NCBI GenBank assembly: GCA_028554795.2
Contig: CM068842.1
Span: 22,602,590 to 22,666,589 of the forward strand
Origin: Sinohyriopsis cumingii
Taxonomy: Eukaryota > Mollusca > Bivalvia > Unionida > Unionidae
Length of the DNA stretch: 64,000 nucleotides
Reading direction: 5' to 3'
Of this stretch, positions 27,265 through 38,884 are shown piece after piece (within the stretch, counting starts at the first letter, position 1; every line of letters begins with the position of its first letter). The translations under genes and the position numbers were made by a program. Below the pieces are notes generated by a model. The model had not been told where the DNA came from and did no database searches. It saw only the letters and a list, made by a program, of their open reading frames with translations.

Positions 27265-28440
27265 TCTCTTGTATATTGTAAGGCTCCATACTCGTCACTG
27301 TTGCGTGGCGTGAAATAAAAATACGTCTAATATGTCAATAAAATACACGTTTGAATTGTATGATTGTCTCATCTGGAAGCCAATTTCAATACCTGCAAAA
27401 CATGTATGACAAAACACCTATATACAAATAACTTATCAGTAACTCTAGAACACACATGCCAGTACTATCTTGATCAAGTCATGTATTTGATTCTCACTCA
27501 CTGTTATGTTAGTATGTTAATTAATGAAAATCGAACTGTATTTAAATATTGTAAATTAGTGTCACTGCTGTCAATAAGCCTTGATCACATATGACAGATA
27601 TTTACAACTGCTAATTTTTTCTTTCTTTTTCGATGACCTCTTTCTGTATAGACAATTTTTCTAGTCAAGTGAAAGGGAAGCTTTTCCCAGGAAAAGGGTT
27701 TAGTTTGTGGACAATGCATAAAACAAATGGGGTTTGTATTTTGGGACGGAGGTGAGGGTGGGGGATGAAGTTTCTAAATATGCAAGTTTGGAAGAAATTA
27801 ATAGATATATTGAACTAGGCGGGGTCAATTTGTTGACTATATAGGGGGCGCTCACCAGTTAATATGTACTTTTGAGAGTGACGTATGTAAGGTGAAGTAG
27901 TTCGCATTTAAAACATGCACAATGGAGAGAATCTTGGCATACCTCTATGCTACATTAATGTAATGTGGATGATGTTTCTTTGGATATTGTACTTTTGGAA
28001 ATTTTACATGATTTAAGCACACTGCTAACTAAAATGATTGTTCCCTTGTGTTAAAAAATCAGCCTGAATTAGTCTAAAGTACACTATACATAGCAGCTAT
28101 TAAAGTAGGGAAAATGAATTTTGCCAGACAAGACAATACCAGCTTCTGAAAGTGCAATTGATGAATTACAAAATATATAAAATGTGAAATAAGTTATCGG
28201 CTCTTTTTTTAATACAATTTACCTCTGAAGTTCAGGAAGTGAAAATGACCAAGTAGAGCTAGCCCTTTTTTGAAAGGTGCACATCTGAAGTAAGGCCAAG
28301 CTGTATACTCTATAACCCATAGTACACCCATCAATCATACACCAAAATAAAGGAAATTAAAGGTTCTTTGAATTAAACCTAAGATATACAAGGTCTTTTT
28401 TAAATAGCCAGTATAACCAGTGAGGAAAGCCGGAGAAATT
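27265..28440. other. Gene-free stretch
   Basis: No gene recognised. Phrases shared with the repeat at 28497-28712 (gactatatagg, ggggtcaattt) occur around 27825-27850, so an older relative of that array may lie here. Confidence 0.45.
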
Positions 28441-28496
28441 CTTTTTCTTTAAATTCCTAACCTATGCCAAATACGAAACTATAGAGCGCCACCATA

Positions 28497-28712
28497 GGTA
28501 GTCGCTAAATATCCCCAGGGGTAAATTTGGAGACTATATATGTAGTCGCTAAATATCCCCCGGGGTAAATTTGGAGACTATATAGGTCGTCGCTAAATAT
28601 CCCCCGGGGTAAATTTGAAGACTATATAGGTAGTCGCTAAATAGCCCCCCGGGGTAAACATGGAGACTATATAGGATGTCTCTAAATATCCACCGGGGGA
28701 AATTTAGCAATT
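28497..28712. repeat. ~44-bp tandem repeat, about 5 copies
   Basis: The unit is near gtagtcgctaaatatccccc followed by ggggtaaatttggagactat. Copies are 85-95% alike by eye. Confidence 0.92.
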
Positions 28713-28959
28713 AGTAGTGCATATCATTCTGTATCTAGTAACTTTATAGCCCACTCAAAGGGAAGTTTTTCCCTGGAAAGGGGTTTCTTTGGGGGATAGT
28801 CCATATAAAAAATGAGGCTTGATATATTTGGGGTTAAAGGTGCTAAATGTAAGAGTTTGGAAGAAAGTAACGTATTGAACGAGTAGGGTAAATTTGGCGT
28901 CTATATAGGTAATAGCTCATTATACCGTAGGAGAAGATTGCCAGTAGCATAGTGAAATA

Positions 28960-29125
28960 CTATAGCCTCAGTGGAAATCCCAGTCAAAAAGGTCGTGGGA
29001 ACATATAGCCTCAAATAATATAGCCTCAGATGGAAAATACATTACAGACCACCCAGGGAGACAATAGCCTCAAGGTTTCTTAGCACACCCTGTGACACTA
29101 TAGCCTCAAGGGGAATTGAACATGG
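28960..29125. repeat. Short dispersed motif atagcctca, six copies
   Basis: The motif (a)tagcctca recurs irregularly about six times in 165 bp, with unique spacers. Confidence 0.6.
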
Positions 29126-29602
29126 GGAATATTGGGTCTAAGTAGCGTCAAAGGAAAGGGGGGGGGTAGTGTAAGCAAAATATGAATGGAACAGGTGAGG
29201 TGACGTCACGTTACTGAAGATTGGTAACAATATTGTAACAAACAAGCGATTGGGGTGCACCGGGCTGACCTCAATCGTGACCAAAGAGCGGCAAAACAAA
29301 TCTCAAGAACATTTGGCAGTACCTGGACTTATATAACACATACAACATACAAACACAAGCTATTATACAACCAGCAAAAAACTTTTAGGCAAGAAAGCAA
29401 ATCTTTTCAAGACATATGAGTGGCCCTAAAAAGGGCCTTTGGGTTCTTCTTCTATTGTCTCCAGTTTTCCCATCATGTCCTCACTTTCTCAATAATTCCT
29501 TTCTTTTTCATTTCCGTCTCTGGCATCCAGTTAGGATGTTCCATCGATCTAAATTTCTCCTGCTCCTTATCCAGTTGTTATTCAGTCTTTCAAACTCTCT
29601 TT

Positions 29603-30045
29603 TTACTTTCTATTTTCTTTGTCCTTTGTGTTTTCCTTTTTGTTTTTCTCCTTTGCCCAAGTATGTTTAATCTTTTTCACCTCTACTTCCAGCACCTTTC
29701 TCATCATTTCTTCTGCTATCTTTAGCTGTACTAGTCCCCACTTCACAATGACCACTCTGTCTAATACAATGTGTCTTTTAGAAAGCACCTGACTTTGATG
29801 ACATTATCAAGTGCCTCCTTCAAGCTTCCCACTCTCACACATTTTGGTGTAATTAATCTTAATTTCTTCACTTCCTCCGCTGGCATACTTTCTACCAGAT
29901 CTCTCGCTAATTTCAAACTGGTCACAAAATCTAAGCTACCTGGATACTTCAATTCCTTCTCAAGCCTTTCCACCACATAGGCTACATCCATCATCCAGAA
30001 CCAACTGTGTCTCAAATTGTTAAACAAATGTATTGCCATTTTCAT
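29603..30045 (-). pseudogene. Unrecognised minus-strand coding remnant
   Basis: An ATG frame at 30045-29761 encodes about 94 residues with a mostly helical, charged composition (for example VVERLEKELKYPGSLDF and LARDLVESMPAEEVKKL). After a frame change the minus strand continues into a lysine-rich stretch (29788-29603, ending in KEKNKKENTKDKENRK), as often seen at the C-terminus of nuclear or nucleic-acid-binding proteins. No family is recognised. It sits just beyond a LINE remnant and repeated non-coding DNA, so a mobile-element origin is the simplest guess. Confidence 0.4.
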
Positions 30046-30059
30046 TTATTCTATGTTGA

Positions 30060-30565
30060 ATGGCGCGAACGATCTATGTTGAATTATAGAGGTTTGCACC
30101 TCTGATTTGTGCCTACATGGTAGGTTATTTGATTGCTCGTAGGGGAAGGAATTGGTGCCACTTCCCCCAGGGATGTATATGCTCAAGGAGCACGTTTTAA
30201 TTGAAGCCGCCAGGCAGTGGACCTAATAGAGGTCCTAACTGTATGAAAGGAGGGCTTAAGGGCGAGTGGGAATTGACCCAGCATACACTTAATTTATTCA
30301 GTCGGTACTACTTCGCTGCATTTAGGTATGTATGAGTGGGAATGGATGATAGCACACTCATATGTTTTGTACTGAAATTTCAGTGGCACTAAGTGCGTGC
30401 TTAGGCAAGGGAGGAGAGGGCGGAAGGGTTGATCCAAGGTCACAGGTTGGTGCTCCTAGACTCCAGTGTATCGGGTCTAAATTGTTGTCCTACACAATTT
30501 TGAAAAAAAAATGTGTGCTGTTTTGAGTAGGAGTTTCGCTAAGAAGATGTATCGTAGGTGACAGG
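30060..30565. other. Gene-free, moderately GC-rich stretch
   Basis: Composition differs from the AT-rich surroundings, but no frame or repeat is recognised. Possibly the UTR of a retroelement. Confidence 0.4.
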
Positions 30566-30567
30566 TT

Positions 30568-30850
30568 TTAGTAATGTTTGCCACCTTGTGTGGCTGGTCC
30601 TGATGGTCATGGACTTAGACATTATATGTTAGAGTAGATTATTAGGGTCCTTCGTGTCTGAATTCTCGTGGTTTTACTTCCGGCCTTGTGCTGCATGGCC
30701 TGATGGTCGTTGGTGTTTTAGACCACCCTATAGAAGCTAATTTGAGGTCTTTCTTTCCTAAAGTTATTTATTGGTTTGCCACATTTTGCGGCTGGCCATG
30801 ATGGTCTTGTGTGTTGGCCCATCTTATATGTTCTAATTTTTGGGACCTAG
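30568..30850. repeat. ~95-bp diverged tandem repeat, 3 copies
   Basis: Three copies of a block around (g)ccacnttgtgnggctggncc, then tgatggtc, gtt/tta and ggtcct or gggacc. Diverged internal repeats like this are common in retroelement UTRs. Confidence 0.6.
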
Positions 30851-31210
30851 AATGTCGGGTGCTAAGATATTACTATCACCGTCGGCTAGAGTATTAGATT
30901 CTCAGAGGTATTAATGGTGTTACGTACATGCTGGGCTGTCAGGTAGAGTTTAGAGAAAAGGGGTAAGGAAAGGGTTAGTTTGATGGTATAAGAGATAAGT
31001 AATTATGTGAATTGGGGGGGGGGGTAAAAACGAAAATGTTCCTTTTTCTTCTTTTTATATATAGAGAAAACAGAAGAAAAAGAACAAATTTCCCTTTTTA
31101 CTTTTTTATTTTTTGTTATTTTTGTTTTACCTTCCTTCTTGTTTATGTTCCTAGTTACATTATTTGTCAGGTGTTGTTTTATGTCATGTTAGTTTGGTGT
31201 TATTTTATCT

Positions 31211-31535
31211 TCAGGCTAAGTCTATTTGGTTAAGACAGATATGTTTTCCGAATACTCGGGTAGCTAAGACATGTCAAAGACATCTGATCTTCATTATTCC
31301 CTAATTTTGTTTGTAAGCCTGTCTACTAGTTATGGTAAGTTTGGACATCTTTTGTTTTGACTATTTTTCTAGCTTGTGGATAGTTTCTTGATGTGCTGAT
31401 ATTTTCAGGCTAAATCTATTTTGATAAGACCGATATATTTGCCGAATACTCGGATCGCTAAGACGTGTCAAATACATCTGATCTTATTGTTCCTTACATT
31501 TAGTTTGTTAGCCTGTCTTCTAGTTGTAATTAATT
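31211..31535. repeat. ~190-bp direct repeat, 2 copies
   Basis: The block at 31211-31340 (ttcaggctaagtctatttgg, then ccgaatactcgg, catctgatctt, gcctgtctactagtt) recurs at 31405-31530 with substitutions. Confidence 0.8.
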
Positions 31536-31537
31536 AA

Positions 31538-31807
31538 ATTGTATTTATTTATTTATTGTTTAGCCGGTCATACATCATAATACCCAGGTTGCTGAAGTGG
31601 GTGATAGGTGCAGGTGTAGCATCAGCCCGCGCTTGGCTGTACATACCCCTACTTGGGTAGTAAACCATAAGCTACCCCGCACCCAATTCCCCACCCAGTT
31701 ACACTAGAAGGGGCGTCCAGTGGTGGATGACCCACTGTATTTCGGGTTGTTTAATTATGGAGTTTTAGTTTTATATTTTGTCTAGTATCCTGGATTTATA
31801 TATAAAG

Positions 31808-31891
<84 letters not shown>

Positions 31892-32560
31892 TTATGGTTG
31901 GAGCTTTTATTCGTAAAAAACTCTGACTTTGTTTCCGGGCATCTATTATTTTACTCCATTTTTAGTTGGTTCTTTCTTTCTTTAGTTTGTGACAGGTGTT
32001 GAATATATGTGTTAGATCTTCTGGAACCCGACAGTGGTAGCAGTTTGGATTGTGGGGTTGGGGTCCTATGTTATGCCCAAAGCTGCTGGCCAAGTCAGTT
32101 CTTTTCTGGTATAGATTCTAGTTATTGTTTTTATCAGTGTTGTTGAATTTTTGTGGTTTTTTATTCCTGTTAATATCTTTTCGAATGGAGTATAGTTTCC
32201 TGCCTTTGGTGTTTTGGTTCCAGCATTCCTGCCATTTGCTATCAATAAAGTTTTTCGCTATGCTTTGGAGTTTGCTGACACTGTAATTAATAGCTACATG
32301 AGTTGGTTTATTTAGTTTTTGTTTTGGTATTTGGTCAGCTAACTTATTTCCTTGAATGTCAATGTGGGATGGTATCCACATGAATTCGATTTTGTTGTTT
32401 ATTGTTATATAATTCTTTAAAGAGTTACGATCAAGAAAAGTCACTAAAAGTTCTAAAGAATATCCAAGACTGCGTTGATGAAGAAAATACACATAATATT
32501 GTCCACACATCATTGAATCTGTGCCTTGTAATTTCACATTATTGAATCGTGTCGTCTGGA
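31538..32560 (-). mobile_element. 5'-truncated non-LTR retrotransposon (RNase H type LINE)
   Basis: On the minus strand an RNase H domain is readable at about 32530-32290: a TDS-type motif, then EFMWIPSHIDIQGNKLADQ, the conserved His/Asp-containing C-terminal motif of LINE RNase H. In another frame at about 32055-31965 comes a Cys-His cluster (NCYHCRVPEDLTHIFNTCHK), typical of the ORF2 C-terminus of such LINEs. The 3' UTR runs down to an (AATA)n tail seen as tatttatttatttatt near 31540. A (TA)n microsatellite interrupts it. Endonuclease and reverse transcriptase are missing (5' truncation), and frameshifts separate the two coding parts. Its 5' end abuts the P1 integrase remnant. Confidence 0.82.
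31812..31888. repeat. (TA)n microsatellite inside the LINE 3' region
   Basis: About 75 bp of pure TA. Confidence 0.97.
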
Positions 32561-32564
32561 CATT

Positions 32565-33480
32565 TCTTCTCGTAAAGTCGATGATGTCTTCAAAAGGTGG
32601 TAATTCATGTGAATCAAAATACTCCACAGAACCCTCTTTTGGGAAGTAGACGGCTCACCAATGGGGTCCTTAGAGATGACTGTCGTCCGTGTTGATGACA
32701 TAAACTTGATGGTCTTAAGTTTTACGATGAGGCAGCTCATCTTTAGCTCACAACACTGGATTCCAAGAAGCGGTGTACGAACAGTTTTTCAAAAGGTAAT
32801 AAAGTGTACCAGTTGGGTAAGTAACCTGTTTCGAAAGTGCGTTTGGTTTTGCCAATGCGCATCGAATCTACTTTATTGCGGACAGCCACCGTTGGGGACG
32901 TACTAAATAAGCGTTCAGAAATGGTCACTTCGCGGTCAGGAGTCACTTCTTGGGGGAGGCATATCCGATGCTTCGATGGTAAGATTGGTTTTACGCTTGG
33001 ACCAGGTGCGGTAAGACGTCGATAAACATGAGAGAGTGGTGATGAGTAAAATATTTCCATATGCGTTCTTTCAAGGGGCGTTGAAAACGTTCCACCATGC
33101 TGGCTTTGGTTGCGGGACTTTCGGTGGTGAATAAATTAATGTCATGTTTCTTCAATTATTTTAGGAAAGAGTTTGGTTCAGAAATTCATTGCCTTTGTCG
33201 GTTTACCATCGATGAGGTGACGACCCCTTTGTTTCAACACCAGTTTTAAGGCTCGCATTAATAAACTGCTCGACCTGGAAGTCAATGGCATGACCCATAC
33301 AAATTTGGAAAAGACGTCGATGACACTAAACAAATATTGGTAACCAGGACTGTGGGTGTCCAAATGAGAGACATCGGCTAAATCGGCTTGCCATTGATGA
33401 TCGATGCCCTAGAAAAGTTTCGTCGAATGGGTTTGTGTAAGGTGTACGTGGTTTATTCTTGTAACTCTTATTCTTGTCCT
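32565..33480 (-). pseudogene. P1 DDE (retroviral-type) integrase remnant
   Basis: The three parts of an rve-type integrase core can be read in different frames on the minus strand. The first acidic residue is in QADLADV (about 33400), followed by the core strand YLFSVIDVFSKFVWV (33363-33300). The second is in TDKGNEFLNQ (about 33200-33170), and the glutamate is in ATKASMVERF (about 33110-33085). Further down a chromodomain-type C-terminus with KTKRTFETGYLPNW (about 32840-32800) can be seen. At least three frame changes and several stops make it inactive. Integrases of this type cut and join Polinton ends. Confidence 0.85.
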
Positions 33481-33745
33481 TTTTTTGTCATGGTCACTGT
33501 TGGTAGCGGTGGTGGTGATGATGGACGGACTATTTTCATCAGAGTCTTAAAATCTTTCAGAGTTCGTATAGCCGTTTTGTCGAAAGCTCTCAGGTGAAAG
33601 AGTTTGAGCCGTTGAAAAATGTTACCTTACCGTTGCGATTTTTCTGTTTCAGACAAATTGCTGAGACCCATCAACGATTGCAGCTCGTGTTGTAACTGGG
33701 ACACCTCGTTCAAATGAGGATTGGGAGGTAAATACGGGGTCCGTT
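33480..33745 (-). pseudogene. P1 conserved segment upstream of the integrase
   Basis: The minus strand reads about 85 residues, starting near PYLPPNPHLNEVSQLQHEL and ending in PSSPPPLPTV, with one stop. It is Gln/Leu-rich and helical. A similar helical segment commonly precedes the integrase in Polintons. Its function is unknown. It may be the N-terminal part of the integrase gene or a separate small protein. Confidence 0.5.
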
Positions 33746-33925
33746 GATCTTGCCAACAATGGAATTTTATTCATCCATCGTTTGAAAGGCCCTAAAAGCC
33801 AGTTTTCGTCCTTCCATCAGATTCCAAAGGTCATGTTTTAGATCTGTTAACCCCAGAGGTCGCTTTTATATTATTGGTCATTTTTATCTTGCTCCCATGA
33901 ATCCTTCCATCATTGTTCTCAAGAC

Positions 33926-34614
33926 TCATTTCAGCAAGGATCCTAACAACATGGGCAAAATTACTCCGCGTTGTACGAACATCTTCTTTTGACGGATGGG
34001 TATTTTCTTCATGACCAATTGGCGAAGAACGTTTTGATCTTTGGCTAAGCATTTTTTCTGATGTTGTGACAAAGGTATTGTGCCTTTCAAGACATTCAAG
34101 CAACATTCACACGCGGTAACGACGACGTCTCTAGAAAATGTTTGAATTAGTTGTCCCCGCATGGGTGGAGGGGCTTTGGACAGGACGGACATGTCCCAGT
34201 GTTTGGATAATTGAGAAGGAAGTCCTTTCCTTTTCTTTCTTTTTTGGTTAGAAGAGGGATGGCTTCTGTGAGAAGTTCTTGGAGACGCGTGTTTCCATTG
34301 TTTCATCAAATGAGGAAGAACGTGTGTCAAATTGGACTTGGGAGGCATCACCAGAAACGGAGAAGTGGAAGAACCTGAGACTACTGGAGACGCGGTCACC
34401 GTTTCTGCAGGTCGTTGTTTGCGAATGTAAGGTTGCGTTCTGACAGAAGAGCCTCTCTTGAAGGTTGAAGCAGTTTACTGGGGGATTTTCTTTTTCTGAG
34501 GACATTTCTTTTTCTGAGTCTGTGACCTGCTCTTGACACAGTTGCTGTTTTTCTTCTTTTGAGCCCGTTTGGTTTTATTGTGAGTGGCTTTCTTGGCGAG
34601 AACTTTGGGGGCAT
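33926..34614 (-). pseudogene. P1 basic core-like/pX-type protein remnant
   Basis: In two minus-strand frames this encodes a Lys/Arg-rich, Ser/Pro-rich N-terminal part (34614-34396, rich in RKR and KRK clusters). A C-terminal part follows (34399-33926) with CLNVLKGTIPLSQHQKKCL and, near its end, QKKMFVQRGVILPMLLGSLL. The latter is a charged stretch followed by a short hydrophobic, membrane-active-looking segment. Known relatives lie next to capsid genes in Polintons and recall adenovirus core and minor proteins. The frame change between the halves and the missing clean start suggest it is dead. Confidence 0.6.
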
Positions 34615-34689
34615 TGCAATCTCATTTCAAAAGGCAGCGAATGATGACACCTTCTAGAGGACCGCTACCTCCAGGTTTCACGAAGGATG

Positions 34690-36457
34690 TTCACGTGTTT
34701 CATGTATTTAGTTTTGTTCATGAATAATCAGGAAGGTTTGGACAAATACTCCGTCTTGGGTAGACACGGTCCTTGTGCCATTTTGCCCCACATAAAATTC
34801 AAAATCACTTTGGCCAACGATCGCCTCCCTTCGTTTTTCTCGATGTGGTTTCAAGTGATACCATACTACTCCCTGTATTTCTCTTTGAAATGCTTCTGGT
34901 CTTCGATAGTCTGGAGCCAGGAAAAGGATAGCTGCTGGCTTCTTGTTTCAGTTTCAAAAAGTCAACCACGTAATCTGCTAAAATGCCTTTCTGAGTCTCA
35001 TTGCCCTTGTGGTATTTGTCTGTCCCAGGTCCAGAGCTTTTAACAATTCAACGCTCACCCACGTATCTGGCTAGGCGCGTTCTTCCTGGGTGTGCTGACA
35101 AGGCTGGTCTTCATTGCACGTTTCGACACAAGGGAAACATCAGTTTCCCTTGGCAATGGTGATGTAAAACAGGATGTTACAAGTCCGTGGGAGGCAAACA
35201 CTTTGCACTTCATCAATCCTTCGTATGGTTGAATGTTGTCCAGGTCGATGTGTTTCTTCAGCAATTGTTACCTGCGAAAAGTGACAATATTTGCACACGT
35301 AAGGATATAGCGAAAACACGTTCAAGTATTTGGTTTCTTCTTCTTTCTACTCGCTGGTGTGGTACAGCAAACATGTGGCATTCATTCAACCTCCTTACAA
35401 ACTGTCCCGTGGGTTCAGTGGGTCCACCAACTTGTAATTTTCCACGATGCGTTCAAATTAGGGAACGGTTTTAAAACGGTGATTGTACTTGCGTTCCAAC
35501 ATTTTCACCACTTGGTATCCTTGCTGTTCTAAGTTCAAGCGCCGCTGACAAGTGTTCTGAGACAAGTCTTTCATTGTCCGTTGTAAAAAATTATTTTTAG
35601 TGCCACGTTGAGGGTAACACAGGGGTCCTCCGTGATATAAGCACCCGTTAAACTCGTACACCATTTGTGGTTTTTCTAAGTTCCAACCATCCAACGAATA
35701 CGTTCCGATGGTCATATCGCCTCCTCCGTTGCGGACATGTTGGATCCAATTGTCTTCTTTGTCTCACAGTAATGTAACCAGCGTCGGGCTTTGACCGAGT
35801 ATTGACGTGTGAGAAAATCCGTCGTTTGAGGGCATATGACAGCCAGGTTGTTTTCGGGCATGAACCGTTGGCTGTATACTAAGGAAAAAGCTTTGGTAAT
35901 GGTTCAGGCTTCTTTTAAAGAATCGATCCCTCTGTACTCCTTGAACAATTCTAGAAATTTTGCACTTCAACGCCGTCAAATCTCCACTTCAGAACGACAA
36001 TATTTTAACATTTCTTCTTGAAAGCCGAAGGAGTCTGAGGCGAGAGTCTAGTACCAAGCGAAGAAAGCTTCTCGTTGTTCGGTACGCATGTTGTGTACCT
36101 CAGGCAAATGGGTTAGAATGTTGTGTTGATTGGCTTTGGTATTGAAAAAGTGCGGAACATAGCCTTTGACCATTTGTTTTATTCCAAATGTTTTAGGCAT
36201 CATTCGGCTCAATAGGATGGACAAGTAACTCATTGAATCTTTAAACTGCACTTATCCCACTTGCACTGAAATGATTTTGGCTCCATTCAAAGTCACTTTC
36301 AGACGTTCGGTACTTTGTTCCGTATAGTATCCCAAACGTAACTGCCCATCGTACCCCGAGAAAATGTGAGCCATCACCGTGACATAGCGATGACAATCTC
36401 AGTAATGTTCGATGATCAGCAGCTGAGAGGGTGAACAGACCTTTTGCTGAAAGGCCA
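34690..36457 (-). pseudogene. P1 protein-primed-type DNA polymerase B remnant
   Basis: Starts near the ATG at 36457 and reads through many breaks. Recognisable blocks on the minus strand are: FKDSMSYL followed by MMPKTFGI and VPHFFNT (36240-36150), typical of the exonuclease region of Polinton polymerases; VYEFNGCLYHGGPLCYP (35680-35630), the Cys/His block of the same family; YVVDFLKLKQEAS (about 34990-34950); and polymerase motif B-like SLAKVILNFMWGK (about 34830-34785). Motif C could not be found, because the reading breaks down into the basic protein region. Several stops show it is inactive. Confidence 0.85.
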
Positions 36458-36689
36458 TTTTTGAAAAATAAAGCTTCCTACCAAAATGAAAAATATAAGG
36501 TCACTAACGCTAAAACCAAAGCCTCTAACTTAACCGAGAGTTTCTCTAATTGAGTTAGTTTATTTTGTTACTTTATCTTTGTCGCTTATGTTTTTCTAAA
36601 TTTGTATGTGCGTTTTTTTTTACCCACCGGACCTTTTATTGAGATTGCACCCTCTCTGCTGTTATAATTAGATCATTATTATATCAATA
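36458..36689. promoter_or_regulatory. 230-bp divergent intergenic spacer
   Basis: Lies head-to-head between the P1 polymerase start (minus) and the first copy B gene (plus). It contains cctctctgctgttataatta (36652-36671), which resembles the gtctctctgctgctagaaat that precedes the matching gene in copy A (53735-53754). This shared block may be a promoter element. No experimental support. Confidence 0.35.
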
Positions 36690-37206
36690 ATGGCGCCAGT
36701 TATGTAATCTTATACAGCTAGATTAGCTAGAGAAAGATTAAAAGCAATCAAAACGTTTTTGCCTTTTCGTGATTCTCTTAGACAAAAAACTTCAAGAACG
36801 TCAAGAATCACAAGTTAAATTTACAGAATGTACAGAAAAGTTATTTAGACCTATTACAAAGGTTGCTGAAAGAACTGCATAAACTACTCTTATTCCAGCA
36901 GTAAAACAAACTACTGAACAAACTGAAAAGATAGCAAAAAGAACTATAAAAACAAAAAGGATATTACAGCTGGAATAGCTGCTGCCCAGCCCCCCACCAT
37001 GGAGGAAGAAATACTTAAAGGTATTTGCGAAGTTAATACTGAAATAGCCGATGACAAAAGATCTTGCACCTAAAACTAAAGTAAGAAAAGAAAATGTTGA
37101 GTTAATTAAAATATTTAAAGAAGGTGTAATAGACGAACTTATAGAAGTTAAAGAGGAAGATTTGCCTCGAGTTGCATTTGTTATTTTCAACGGTATGACG
37201 TTTTAA
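36690..37206 (+). pseudogene. Copy B coiled-coil structural protein remnant
   Basis: Starts at an ATG (ataatggcgcc) equivalent to that of the copy A gene. Matching segments are TARLARERLKAIKTFLPF, ELFRPITKV and QTTEQTEKIAKRT-like stretches, with frameshifts and a TAA six codons in. Beyond the point where copy A is truncated, it continues with IFKEGVIDELIEVKEEDL and AFVIFNGMTF (to 37206). This suggests the ancestral protein had a longer C-terminus than copy A now has. Confidence 0.7.
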
Positions 37207-37257
37207 AACCTAAATGTGTTAAAATGAATAAGAATAGCTGCTTTAAATGGATATATC

Positions 37258-37547
37258 GTGTATGTTATGATGAATCCCAGCTTAGACGTAATGATAAAAT
37301 ATAACAAATACATTGACGACATAAATAAACTTTATTTGGAGCCACAACAGCCACAATCCCCCAGAAATATAGATAGTGGTTTGCAAATATCACAACAGGA
37401 TTTTACAAATCTGAATCCGATTTATTACTTTTCGCTGTAACATCTGGATTTATCTAGACAATCTGTCATTGAAATTCACTTTCGAGCTCGAGTAAATAGA
37501 GTAGATTGACCTTTTCCTAAGTGCAGAGCAGTTGTTATTATACTCAG
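37258..37547 (+). pseudogene. Copy B major capsid protein, C-terminal fragment (5' part)
   Basis: From about 37360 it aligns with the capsid fragment of copy A: GLQISQQDFTNLNPIYYFSL, then HLDLSRQSV and FRARV, with a stop after YYFSL. The frame upstream (37258-37360) does not match copy A. The N-terminal half of the capsid protein is missing here too, with a breakpoint about 120 residues further in than in copy A. The fragment is interrupted at 37548 by an LTR-like insertion and resumes at 38885. Confidence 0.8.
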
Positions 37548-38884
37548 TGTGACGTTTGCAAGCATTGGGGTGGGGTTCTTCCCATATATATTAATTAAAT
37601 TATGATGAAGTTCCACCCAGGCTCGTGGAGTTAGAAAGTTAAATTAGTTACGACGTAGATTTACAGCTCTGAGCCTCCCGTCAGCAATGCCGACAGCTAA
37701 ATTATAGAAAACACGAAGATGAAATTCAATTAATAACAATTTAATAAATTCGATAATTTAAAACGATAAATTCTCAATCACCCGTCTTTACCTCGACCAA
37801 GTGACAGCCTAATTAATCCCGTGATTTACAGTCTGATTTCGATTTTCCCCCTGTCCTTGCGTCTAGTCATCTCTTTCTTTCCCGCTAATTCCTTCCTTCC
37901 GTTCCTCCAACACCTCCTTCGACTCCGTTTCCCTCTCTACTATCTCCTCCTCGAATTTCGCTCCCACTTTCCTCTTCCTCCCTTCTCTCCCCTTTTCCTC
38001 CTACACGTCAACTTCTCCTGACCTCTCTCCTTTCTTCTCCTTTCCTCCGTCTCTCTATCTGAGACCACGGGACCAAACTGAAACTGGTCTGTCCCTCAAA
38101 GCTTCCTGTGAAAAACCACAAGGCGTTAGCATATGCTTTATCGAATTTCACCTCACACTAGATCAACAATTAATCATCAGATAAAGCTATCACGGTTTCT
38201 GTCACGCATGCGTACACATCGAAATTCCAACACACTTCTTGCAGGGTAAACAATGGCGTAATAACACGGTATCAGTGAATTGTCATACAGACATCAATAC
38301 ATTGCGTCACATCAGTATATACACATATATTTTTAATCTCATTGTACTACAATCTGACAACAATCAGACGCATGTTTGTACATTACACAAATATTCAACA
38401 ATGGCAAAATCTATAATCACATGAACACATGTGTTGGTCTGCTATAAAATACCCACATAGCGAATTATAATATTAACTCTTACGACGGCTAGCAAGCTAT
38501 ATAATTCTTTACAAATATCAACTCATTCCTTCAAAATATGCAAACATATTAACAAAACAAAGCAATTCTTCGTACTACGATTGTAGTAATAATAAAGTAT
38601 ACATACGACCTACAATTAAAATGCAGTCACATTCCGCAAAGACCGAACAACTAGCTCACTGACCTTATTTGAAGTTCCCTGTACTTAGAATTTCCTGTTC
38701 TAAGATTTTCCCGCCAATAACGAATGGCTATTCGGAGTTACGCTAACCTCCTCTGGGTAATTTCTCTTGGCGAACTAATTCTTGCCGGAAGACGCAGAGG
38801 TACCATTCTACCCAAATCAGGGTCTCTCCCCTATCTCGATTCTGATTGGGGCGCTGTGACCTCTGGGTCGGGATAAACGTGACA
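37548..38884. mobile_element. Probable solo LTR inserted in the copy B capsid gene
   Basis: A 1337-bp segment absent from the homologous position in copy A. It begins TGTGACGTTT and ends AAACGTGACA, giving the TG...CA ends and a short inverted terminal repeat with one mismatch. It is flanked by ctcag (37543-37547) and cccag (38885-38889), a 5-bp duplication with one change. A TATA-like ctataaaata (about 38440) and an aataaa-type signal (about 38590) occur inside. There is no coding capacity. Best read as an LTR left by recombination of a retrotransposon. A non-autonomous DNA transposon is the alternative. Orientation is uncertain. Confidence 0.65.

Larger units (their letters stand above)
32565..36457 (-). 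mobile_element. Decayed Polinton/Maverick element (P1)
   Basis: Read on the minus strand, three Polinton hallmark genes occur in series: a B-family DNA polymerase (36457-34690), a basic core-like protein (34614-33926), and a DDE integrase with its accessory upstream segment (33745-32565). All are broken by stops and frameshifts. No terminal inverted repeats could be delimited by eye. The LINE at 32560 cuts the integrase end, and 230 bp separate the polymerase start from the divergent copy B genes at 36690. Confidence 0.88.

Noticed and set aside
26350-27318. 322-codon Ser/Leu/His-rich open frame
   Set aside because: It lies wholly in a CT/CA simple-repeat tract. The period-two sequence gives open frames in several phases and no protein motif.
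29416-29725. Plus-strand frames of 84 and 101 codons rich in Phe/Leu/Ser
   Set aside because: They are antisense to the lysine-rich, coding-like minus-strand remnant and show only TTT/TTC-driven composition.
36801-37190. 129-codon minus-strand frame
   Set aside because: Antisense to the decayed coiled-coil gene of copy B, which is identified by homology with copy A on the plus strand.
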